Source of the DNA: Pseudomonadota bacterium
GTDB taxonomy: Bacteria > SAR324 > XYD2-FULL-50-16 > JAHJRI01
Direction of reading: 5' to 3'
Length of the DNA stretch: 22,150 bases
Assembly (NCBI GenBank): GCA_022360105.1
Contig: JAKSDL010000351.1
Location: 1-22,150 of the forward strand
Each line of letters begins with the position of its first letter. Position 1 is the first letter of the stretch. The position numbers and the translations under genes were made by a program. Positions 15,791-22,150 of this stretch are shown here, one piece after another. The notes under the pieces are model-generated. The model had not been told where the DNA came from. It was given only the letters and a program-made list of their open reading frames with translations, and ran no database searches.

Positions 15791-17080
15791 ATGGCACAGA
15801 TCAGAAATCGAGGCTGGTCGGTAACATTTGCAGGACTGGGAATTAATCTGGCGTTAGGTATTTTGTATACTTGGAGTATTTTTAAACTGGCGATCCAGGA
15901 ATCGATTACACTCGGCGATGGCCGATTCAACTGGGATATTGCTTCGTTGAATGATCCCTATGCGGTGTGTTGCCTGGTTTTTGCGTTTGCAATGATTCCC
16001 GCAGGCAGACTGCAGGATAAGTTCAGCCCCAGGTTTACAGCAGTTATCGGGGGTGTTTTAACAGGTTTGGGTTTGATTATTATTTCTCAATCAACATCGC
16101 TGTTTGGCTGGATCATGGGTTTTGGTGTTCTGGCCGGAATGGGAATAGGGTTTGCGTATGCTTCCGCAACCCCACCGGCCATTAAATGGTTCCCGGCAGC
16201 CAAAACGGGAATGATTGCCGGGATTGTGGTAGCCGGATTTGGGCTGGCATCTGTTTATATCGCTCCGCTATCCAATTACCTGATTAACCGGGTCGGTCTT
16301 TCCAGTTCCATGATGATCTTTGGCGTTGCTTTTTTGATTCTTGTTTGTCTGCTCTCACTTTTTCTGGTCAATCCACCGGAAGGCTATGTGCCCGAGCTTG
16401 AAAAAGCTTCATCGGCAACAGGGGTTAAATCGGCTTCCAAAACCAGAGATTTTAAACCATTGGAAATGATGAAAACAGGCTCCTTTATTCGTCTCTGGTT
16501 AATGTACTTTGTGGGTGCAGGTGCTGGATTATTCATTATTGGGGGTGTTGCGGCACTGGCAAAACAGAGTATGGGTCAAATGGCATGGCTGGTTGTGGCA
16601 TTGTTAGCCATTGGAAACGCCGGTGGAAGAGTTGTGGCCGGAATTCTGTCTGATAAGATCGGTCGAAACCAGACTTTGTTTTTAATGCTGGTATTCCAGT
16701 CACTGGTAATCTTCTCTCTCTTGTTTATCGATAAGAATGTTGCCTTTCTGGTCGTCCTGGCAGCTACGTTAATTGGGTTTAACTACGGAACGAACCTTTC
16801 CCTGTTTCCTTCTATGACCAAAGACTATTTCGGCCTGAAAAGTTTCGGAAGCAATTACGGTCTTGTTTTCTCTGCTTGGGGTGCAGGAGGGTTTATCTTT
16901 CCAAGAATGGCGCAAATGCTGGTTGCCCGCACAGGAAGCTACAATACTGCGTATATCATCACTGCAGGCCTGCTTCTGGTGAGCGCCCTCCTTGCTATCA
17001 CAATCAAAGCTCCCTCAACAGTACCTGAAACGGAGAAAATCCTGGTTACGACAGATTCCAAACCGGAGTTTGCCGGTTAG
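15791..17080 (+). CDS. MFS transporter of the oxalate/formate antiporter (OFA) family
   Basis: This 429-residue, 12-helix permease has an OFA-type layout. GRLQDKFSPR (72-81) is in the loop between helices 2 and 3, SATPPAIKWFPAAKTGMIAG (125-144) is the family block, GRVVAGILSDKIGR (279-292) is the loop 8-9 motif, and NYGTNLSLFPSMTKDYFG (331-348) and NYGLVFSAWGAGG (355-367) follow. OFA proteins move small carboxylates such as oxalate, formate, pyruvate or lactate. The Lys of helix 11 that binds oxalate in OxlT appears to be Trp (W363), so a monocarboxylate is more likely. Linkage to acetyl-CoA synthetase suggests acetate or propionate. GGAGG lies 6 nt before the ATG. Confidence 0.85.
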   Translation: MAQIRNRGWSVTFAGLGINLALGILYTWSIFKLAIQESITLGDGRFNWDIASLNDPYAVCCLVFAFAMIPAGRLQDKFSPRFTAVIGGVLTGLGLIIISQSTSLFGWIMGFGVLAGMGIGFAYASATPPAIKWFPAAKTGMIAGIVVAGFGLASVYIAPLSNYLINRVGLSSSMMIFGVAFLILVCLLSLFLVNPPEGYVPELEKASSATGVKSASKTRDFKPLEMMKTGSFIRLWLMYFVGAGAGLFIIGGVAALAKQSMGQMAWLVVALLAIGNAGGRVVAGILSDKIGRNQTLFLMLVFQSLVIFSLLFIDKNVAFLVVLAATLIGFNYGTNLSLFPSMTKDYFGLKSFGSNYGLVFSAWGAGGFIFPRMAQMLVARTGSYNTAYIITAGLLLVSALLAITIKAPSTVPETEKILVTTDSKPEFAG

Positions 17081-17091
17081 GGCTGTAAACT

Positions 17092-17153
17092 GGGCTATTG
17101 CCCTGTCTGTCGGATTTAATTCAAAACAAGGTGGTTTTACAGTCCGACAGACA
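17092..17153 (+). terminator. Hairpins after the transporter gene (possible attenuator or mRNA boundary)
   Basis: GGGC-TATT-GCCC (17092-17103) is followed by a longer inverted repeat, TGTCTGTCGGA (17104-17114) with TCCGACAGACA (17143-17153), a perfect 11-bp stem. Its loop contains a nested AAAAC/GTTTT stem (17123-17127/17134-17138). No T-run follows, so full termination is doubtful. It may reduce read-through or protect the transporter mRNA end. Confidence 0.5.
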
Positions 17154-17196
17154 CAAACAATCCTTTTCATAATTCAACAGAATGCAGGAGAAGACC

Positions 17197-17388
17197 ATGT
17201 TTCGACTGACTTCATTATACAGAAGGATGAACAGCTCCATCTTTTTGCGAGATTTACGCTTCAAGGTTTCTTTTAAACTAAAAAAAAGTTTGAAGATGCT
17301 GAGACCTCGTCGTTCAAAAGCACATACAGACAAACGGGTACAATCAGGATCAGTTGATCCTGAATATATCGTAACAATCGATTGGTGA
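17197..17388 (+). CDS. Small basic protein of unknown function
   Basis: This 63-residue ORF lies between the transporter and acetyl-CoA synthetase genes. AGGAGA (17186-17191) is 5 nt before ATG 17197, one of the best ribosome binding sites in the window. That is the main reason to believe it; an ATG at 17182 is possible but unsupported. The product is rich in Arg and Lys up to about residue 48 (for example KLKKSLKMLRPRRSK) and ends in the acidic-to-hydrophobic DPEYIVTIDW. It has no membrane helix, signal peptide, cysteine pair or domain I recognise. It could be a small regulator, or merely part of the leader of the next gene. Confidence 0.45.
   Translation: MFRLTSLYRRMNSSIFLRDLRFKVSFKLKKSLKMLRPRRSKAHTDKRVQSGSVDPEYIVTIDW
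17344..17363. repeat. 20-nt palindrome within the small ORF
   Basis: TCAGGATCA-GT-TGATCCTGA has perfect 9-bp arms around a 2-nt centre, 97 bp before the acetyl-CoA synthetase start. It could be an operator for that gene or a hairpin in the mRNA. It also encodes part of the small protein, so it may be incidental. Confidence 0.4.
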
Positions 17389-17459
17389 CGAGAGAGCAGT
17401 CACGGAAATGAAACGCATTTTACAAAATCAAACAATAATCAACATAACCAGGAGAAAGG

Positions 17460-19430
17460 ATGAGTGAATTTATATATCATGCACCTGAAGCAGGCAGAAA
17501 AAACGCCTTGGTAACCTCCATGGGCGACTACAAAGCATTGTATCAACGCTCGATAGATGATCCCGATGGATTTTGGACCGAAATGGCGGAAAAGTTCTAT
17601 TGGGAAAAAAAATGGGACAAGGTGAAAAGTCATAACTATTCCGTTTCCGCAGGACCGGTTGAGATCAAATGGTTTGAGGGGGCGAAAACAAATATTGTTT
17701 ACAACTGCATCGACAGGCACCTTGAAAAAAGAGCTGATCAAACGGCCATTATCTGGGAAGGCAACGAACCGGGAGATCAACGAACATTTACCTACAAAGA
17801 ACTTCATGCCGAGGTCTGCAAATTTGCCAACGTATTAAAGGCCAACGACGTGAAGAAAGGCGACCGGGTCGCCATTTATATGCCTATGATTCCTGAACTG
17901 GCCATCGCAATGATGGCTGTGACCAGGATCGGTGCTGTTCACAGCATCGTTTTTGGAGGATTTTCATCTGAAGCACTGGCAGACAGGATCCTGGATAGTG
18001 AATGTAAAGTGTTGATCACTTCCGATGGAGTCATGCGCGGTGCCAAGGCTGTGCCGTTGAAGGGAAACGCCGACAAGGCCATGATGATTTGTGAGGGAAA
18101 GGGTCACAATGTGGATCATTGTTTTGTAGTAAAAAGAACTGCCAGCCAGGTCATCATGAAGACCCCAAGAGACGCCTGGTGGCATGAGGAAATGAAAAAT
18201 GTATCAACCGAATGTCCCGTGGAATGGATGGATGCGGAAGATCCCCTGTTCATCCTTTATACCTCCGGTTCAACAGGAAAACCTAAAGGAGTGCAACATA
18301 ATGTGGGTGGCTATATGGTATACACCGGCACCACCTTCCGTTACATTTTCGATTATCGGGAGGGAGACATCTATTGGTGTACAGCGGATATAGGCTGGAT
18401 TACAGGCCACAGTTACATCGTCTATGGACCGCTTTCCCAAGGAGCCACCAGCCTGATGTTCGAAGGTGTTCCCAACTATCCGGATCCCGGCAGATTCTGG
18501 GAAGTGGTAGACAAATGGAAAGTCAACCAGTTTTATACAGCTCCCACAGCCATACGAGCGTTGATGGCCCAAGGGGAAAAGTGGGTTGAGAATCACAGTC
18601 TTTCCAGTTTGAGAATATTGGGAACAGTGGGAGAACCGATCAATCCGGAAGCATGGATGTGGTATTTTAAAAATATCGGAAAAGAGAAATGTCCCATTGT
18701 GGATACCTGGTGGCAGACGGAAACCGGTGGTGTTCTGATTACAGCTTTGCCTTATGCCATCGACCAGAAACCGGGCTCAGCAACCCTGCCCTTTTTTGGA
18801 GTCAAGCCTGCCATTATTGATGACAGGGGAAATCAGCTGGAAGGGGCATGCAGTGGTTTGTTGGTGATGACAGAACCCTGGCCGGGACAAATGAGAACAG
18901 TCTATGGCAATCATCAGCGTTTTGAAGAAACCTATTTCAAAATGTACGACGGCTACTATTTCTCCGGAGACGGCTGCAGAAGGGATGAAGATGGTTATTA
19001 CTGGATCACCGGTAGAGTGGATGATGTCATCAACGTATCGGGCCACCGCATGGGAACAGTTGAGATTGAAAGTGCCCTGGTCAGTCATGGTGATGTGGCA
19101 GAAGCAGCGGTTATCGGATATCCGCACCAGGTAAAAGGGGAAGGCATTTATGCCTATGTGACCCTTAACGTGGGAACACCGGAGACCCCGGAGCTGATCA
19201 AAGAACTGGTTGCGCATGTTCGAAATGAGATTGGCCCTATTGCTACTCCGGACATCATCAATTTTTCTCCAGCCCTCCCAAAAACCAGGTCTGGTAAAAT
19301 TATGAGGCGGATTCTCAGAAAAATCGCAGCCAATGAATTTGACAATATCGGCGATACTTCAACCCTGGCAGATCCCACTGTTGTGAAATCGATCATCGAT
19401 AAGCATTCCGCCCTCTCTGCAAAAAATTAA
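17460..19430 (+). CDS. acs: Acetyl-CoA synthetase (AMP-forming)
   Basis: This 656-residue enzyme, full length for Acs, converts acetate, ATP and CoA to acetyl-CoA, AMP and PPi. The P-loop is [11 protein letters not shown] (267-277). The acyl-pocket segment TWWQTETGG (416-424) keeps the Trp pair that favours acetate over longer acids. [16 protein letters not shown] (518-533) is the hinge and C-terminal domain entry. [11 protein letters not shown] (607-617) holds the catalytic K613, the lysine acetylated by Pat-type enzymes in Salmonella Acs. AGGAG lies just before ATG 17460. It is the last gene of the probable transporter-small ORF-Acs unit and is followed by a strong terminator. The usual ActP/YjcH acetate permease is absent here; the OFA transporter probably takes its place. 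Confidence 0.96.
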   Translation: MSEFIYHAPEAGRKNALVTSMGDYKALYQRSIDDPDGFWTEMAEKFYWEKKWDKVKSHNYSVSAGPVEIKWFEGAKTNIVYNCIDRHLEKRADQTAIIWEGNEPGDQRTFTYKELHAEVCKFANVLKANDVKKGDRVAIYMPMIPELAIAMMAVTRIGAVHSIVFGGFSSEALADRILDSECKVLITSDGVMRGAKAVPLKGNADKAMMICEGKGHNVDHCFVVKRTASQVIMKTPRDAWWHEEMKNVSTECPVEWMDAEDPLFILYTSGSTGKPKGVQHNVGGYMVYTGTTFRYIFDYREGDIYWCTADIGWITGHSYIVYGPLSQGATSLMFEGVPNYPDPGRFWEVVDKWKVNQFYTAPTAIRALMAQGEKWVENHSLSSLRILGTVGEPINPEAWMWYFKNIGKEKCPIVDTWWQTETGGVLITALPYAIDQKPGSATLPFFGVKPAIIDDRGNQLEGACSGLLVMTEPWPGQMRTVYGNHQRFEETYFKMYDGYYFSGDGCRRDEDGYYWITGRVDDVINVSGHRMGTVEIESALVSHGDVAEAAVIGYPHQVKGEGIYAYVTLNVGTPETPELIKELVAHVRNEIGPIATPDIINFSPALPKTRSGKIMRRILRKIAANEFDNIGDTSTLADPTVVKSIIDKHSALSAKN

Positions 19431-19441
19431 TCCATCCAAAA

Positions 19442-19478
19442 GCTGTTCCGGTTAATTCCGGAACAGCCCTGCCTTTTT
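19442..19478 (+). terminator. Rho-independent terminator after acs
   Basis: GCTGTTCCGG (19442-19451) and CCGGAACAGC (19458-19467) form a perfect 10-bp, GC-rich stem with a TTAATT loop. Five T (19474-19478) follow after a short gap. It begins 12 nt after the acs stop. Confidence 0.85.
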
Positions 19479-19921
19479 CGGTCAATCATTGAATCTGACC
19501 GCGCACTCAATCAAACTCATTGGAAACATTCAAAATTGTATTTGGATTGCGATCTTTTCAACTGATTTAAAAGATCAAATACTCATTCTCCATCTACTAT
19601 TTTCTATTAAATAGATCAGAAAGGATCTTATAGGGAGATTTAAACTTTTTGGGTGTTTTTGAACCAACTGTAATATTTGATAAACTCTTGAGTTTTGGAT
19701 GATCCTGGTTTATGGTTTGTGGATCTCTGGTCCAGGTGAGGTTTGAAACAATTCACTGGTTTCAATTGAAATATTGAAAAAAGCCCCAGTGAACCAAAAT
19801 AGCATGAACTCTATTTCTTTGAGGCGAAGGGCTTTGAACAATCAATATCCACTGCACTGAACAGAGATGTGAAACATCTTTTATTTCAAAGAGGATAGAT
19901 AATTTTAACAAGAGGAGAGAC
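19479..19921. other. Intergenic region before the peptidase gene
   Basis: This 443-bp AT-rich region has no gene. It holds TTGAAAC/GTTTCAA (19743-19749/19759-19765) overlapping the palindrome TTTCAATTGAAA (19760-19771), a possible operator about 150 bp before the next start. AGAGGAGAG (19911-19919) is the ribosome binding site for ATG 19922. No clear promoter was found. Confidence 0.5.
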
Positions 19922-22000
19922 ATGAAAAAAACAGTTGGAATGATGATACAATTGCCTGTGGTGCTGGCGATTTTACTATTTTTAGGTCTTCAAAATGCCG
20001 CGGCTTATGAAGCGGGTACCATTTTGGCTAAAGTGGATGTTACCAGCAGTGTTGCCCAGTTGGGATTGCCAGTACATGCTCATCTGCAGGGAGCATCAGG
20101 TCAGGACTATGCCCTGGTTGTTGCTAATCAAAATCAGCTGGATGCGTCCGGGATGAATTACAAGATCCTGGAAGTTATTCCCGCTAACCTGGAAGGGACA
20201 AATTACATTATTGCCCTGGAAAGAATCAGCGGTGCAAGAACTAATGCTGCCGGCCAATTCAACGTTCTATTTGACGACGGAAGGTATGTCATTGTTAGGG
20301 TCAGCGAATTTGGGGCTGAACAACTGGTTTTAATGGGATTTGAGATTGAATGGCTGAGTGAAACACCCATCGTGTTGATGCAGTCGCAAACGATGTCGTT
20401 GATGGCTGAGTCTACCCTGGCGGTTGACTTCAATGCTGTGGTCCAGGAAATGATAAATGCTGTCACTCAAACCAAGATTTATGATTATACGGCTAACATT
20501 TCAGGTGAATCATCCGTTGTAATCGGTGGTTCTCCTTATACCATCAGTTCCCGCCATACAAACTCCGGGACATCTATCAGTAAAGCCACGCAGTATATGT
20601 ACGAATTCAGTCAGGGATTAGGGCTTTCAGTAAGCTATCACAATTGGACCTATGGCTTTTACTCCGGTCGTAATGTGGTGGCTGAGAAATCCGGTACTGT
20701 ATCTCCCGGTGAGATTGTTTTGGTCACTGCTCATTTGGACAGCATGCCTTCCGGTAGCAATTCTCCGGGAGCTGATGATAACGGCAGTGGATCTGTGGGA
20801 GTCATGATGGCCGCAGAAATGTTTGCCGATCGTTCATTTGAAAGAACCACAAGATTTGTCTGGTTTACAGGTGAAGAACAGGGATTATATGGCAGCAAAC
20901 GCTATGCAGATAAGGTTGTTGCCGATGGTGATAATATCGTGGCTGTTTACAACATGGATATGATCGCCTGGGATGATGTGGGAGGACCTACTTTACGAAT
21001 ACATACAAGGACGAGTTCCAGCTCCGGGTATGCAAGCGATATGGTACTAGCGAATACATTTGTTGATGTGGTGAATACCTATGGTATGAGTTCAGCGTTG
21101 ACACCGATTATTGACTCGGATGGTATCACTGCTTCTGATCATTCTTCGTTCTGGAATAAAGGATTTCCAGCGATTCTGGCTATTGAAGACGATGTCGATG
21201 ATTTTTGTGATTACTATCACACCGTCAATGATACTTTATCCACATTGAATATGACCTACTACACAAACTACGTGAAAGCGTCTGTAGGAACAGCAGCTCA
21301 TTTAGCCAAAGTGGTGGGTGGTGCCGTATTAAACGCAAGCTTTACACACACATCCAATTTGCTTGAAGCCACTTTTACAGATACCAGTACTGCCCCAACC
21401 GGTGAAAATATTACGGCCTGGTCCTGGAATTTTGGGGATGGTAATACATCAACCCTGCAAAATCCGGTTCATACATACGCTACTGCAGGCAGTTACAATG
21501 TGAGCCTGGCTGTCACCGACAGTACCGGTGGCACGGATTCAATCTCCAAGAATGTAACCGTAACCGACACCGTCGTCGAATATTGCGCCTCCCAGGGGAA
21601 CAATGTCAATTATGAGTGGATTGACGGAGTAACAATCGGAACATTTTCAAATCCATCCGGGGCAGCCGGATATTCCGATTTTACCTCTAAAGTGGTTAAC
21701 ATGACAGCAGGACAAAGTTATGCCACCACCCTTTCCCCGGGATTTGCATCTTCCAGCTACACCGAGTACTGGAAGGTTTGGATCGATTTTAACAGAGATG
21801 GGGATTTCGCTGATTCCGGCGAAGAGGTATTCTCGGCTACCGGCCGTTCCGATGTCAATGGAAGCATTGCTATTCCCGGCTCAGCCACTACCGGTACAAC
21901 GAGGATGAGGGTTACCATGAAATATAATGGGGTACCAGGTTCATGTGGTTCTTTCACCTATGGTGAAGTGGAAGATTATACAGTGGATATCGGAAATTAG
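19922..22000 (+). CDS. Secreted M28 zinc metallopeptidase with PKD and GEVED domains
   Basis: This 692-residue exported protein has four parts. The signal peptide is residues 1-28, ending near NAAA-YE. A propeptide-like region (about 29-170) follows. The M28 aminopeptidase domain (about 180-465) has all expected residues: H271 in TAHLDS, D285 in PGADDNGSG, E318/E319 in GEEQGL, D346 in NMDM and H433 in YYHTVND. These bind two zinc ions and provide the general base. A PKD domain (about 470-548, with WNFGDGNTS and HTYATAGSYNV) and a GEVED domain (about 554-690, with WIDFNRDGDF and GEVEDYTVDI) end the protein. It should release N-terminal amino acids from peptides outside the cell. There is no type IX, PEP-CTERM or LPXTG sorting tail. 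AGAGGAGAG lies just before the start. It is probably monocistronic. Confidence 0.92.
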   Translation: MKKTVGMMIQLPVVLAILLFLGLQNAAAYEAGTILAKVDVTSSVAQLGLPVHAHLQGASGQDYALVVANQNQLDASGMNYKILEVIPANLEGTNYIIALERISGARTNAAGQFNVLFDDGRYVIVRVSEFGAEQLVLMGFEIEWLSETPIVLMQSQTMSLMAESTLAVDFNAVVQEMINAVTQTKIYDYTANISGESSVVIGGSPYTISSRHTNSGTSISKATQYMYEFSQGLGLSVSYHNWTYGFYSGRNVVAEKSGTVSPGEIVLVTAHLDSMPSGSNSPGADDNGSGSVGVMMAAEMFADRSFERTTRFVWFTGEEQGLYGSKRYADKVVADGDNIVAVYNMDMIAWDDVGGPTLRIHTRTSSSSGYASDMVLANTFVDVVNTYGMSSALTPIIDSDGITASDHSSFWNKGFPAILAIEDDVDDFCDYYHTVNDTLSTLNMTYYTNYVKASVGTAAHLAKVVGGAVLNASFTHTSNLLEATFTDTSTAPTGENITAWSWNFGDGNTSTLQNPVHTYATAGSYNVSLAVTDSTGGTDSISKNVTVTDTVVEYCASQGNNVNYEWIDGVTIGTFSNPSGAAGYSDFTSKVVNMTAGQSYATTLSPGFASSSYTEYWKVWIDFNRDGDFADSGEEVFSATGRSDVNGSIAIPGSATTGTTRMRVTMKYNGVPGSCGSFTYGEVEDYTVDIGN

Positions 22001-22026
22001 TCCCTCAATAATTCCCACCTCCAATC

Positions 22027-22066
22027 AAACCGGGCACTCTTTCCTATTACAGAAGATGCCCGGTTT
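22027..22066 (+). terminator. Hairpin after the peptidase gene
   Basis: AAACCGGGCA (22027-22036) pairs with TGCCCGGTTT (22057-22066) over 10 bp; TCTT and AAGA extend pairing inside the 20-nt loop. The T-run on the plus strand is short and broken. The A/T-flanked stem could act on both strands, which suits convergent genes, although the minus-strand gene proposed here would end inside it. Confidence 0.6.
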
Positions 22067-22150
22067 CTTCGCCTTTTCGAGTCGCTTTTTCCGGTATGGC
22101 TGAAAGGTAGGTCTTCTTGAACTCATCTTTGAAAGCTCCTCTCCCTATTC
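22047..22150 (-). CDS. C-terminal end of an unrecognised convergent gene (runs off right edge)
   Basis: The minus strand is open from the window edge to TAA at 22049-22047, giving 34 C-terminal residues containing RGAFKDEFKKTYLSAIPEKA and ending GEETGHLL. The residue mix looks like ordinary protein, and the convergent position next to a peptidase gene with a hairpin between is typical. The length is too short to exclude a chance open frame, and I recognise no family. Confidence 0.35.
   Translation of the reverse strand, partial: IGRGAFKDEFKKTYLSAIPEKATRKGEETGHLL

Noticed and set aside
17384..17399. Second -24/-12-like element before acs (GG-N10-GC)
   Set aside because: Only the invariant dinucleotides match; TTGC is replaced by GAGC and the -24 block is poor.
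18777..19217. 146-codon minus-strand frame inside acs
   Set aside because: Antisense to conserved Acs motifs with no ribosome binding site or recognisable family.
22025..22126. 33-codon minus-strand frame starting MSSRRPTFQPYRKKR, reminiscent of ribosomal protein bL34
   Set aside because: Similarity is limited to a short basic TFQP stretch, the rest does not match, it ends too early, no rnpA neighbour is present, and it passes through the terminator hairpin. The other minus frame is more protein-like.

Overview
The window looks like a chromosomal stretch from a Gram-negative bacterium of moderate base composition. A LpxL/HtrB-type acyltransferase, two chemoreceptors, a sigma54-type regulator, and a secreted M28 peptidase with PKD and GEVED domains fit an environmental, motile heterotroph, perhaps of the FCB group or a Desulfobacterota-like lineage. 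No rRNA or other phylogenetic marker is present, so the taxon is only a guess. I see no tRNA, CRISPR array, transposase or phage gene.

Left part (1-3269, minus strand): the N-terminal part of a Tat-exported DUF362-like protein runs off the left edge. After a gap with a compact inverted-repeat element comes a two-gene operon: an LPLAT-family acyltransferase followed 12 bp later by a B12-binding-type radical SAM enzyme. Divergent from it (3594-7546, plus strand) are two ABC exporter half-transporters with complementary defects: one has Asp for the catalytic Glu, the other has LSTGQ for LSGGQ. They should form a heterodimer with one working and one degenerate ATP site. Acyl transfer, radical chemistry and export of a lipid-like product is an attractive but unproven theme.

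Centre (8019-11849): two convergent methyl-accepting chemotaxis proteins. One has a diverged signalling tip; the other has a canonical tip on a six-helix membrane domain.

The gaps at 5381-5698, 7547-7666 and 9846-10319 hold a family of repeats built around the 10-bp arm GATGGGCAAC/GTTGCCCATC. Three are hairpin doublets and one is a single hairpin. A second motif (AAAGC-n-GCTTTCGG) starts at or just after the stop codons of both ABC genes and of the second chemoreceptor.

Right part (12217-19430, plus strand): an apparent carboxylate-response locus. A Cache-domain histidine kinase and an NtrC-family regulator with intact GAFTGA are followed by a 662-bp control region. That region has two ACAACC-N2-GGTTGT palindromes and a possible -24/-12 promoter. 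Then come an OFA-family MFS transporter, a small basic ORF and acetyl-CoA synthetase, closed by a good terminator. My reading is that the kinase senses a small carboxylate and the regulator activates its uptake and conversion to acetyl-CoA.

The window ends with the M28 metallopeptidase gene, a hairpin, and probably the C-terminus of a convergent, unrecognised gene.
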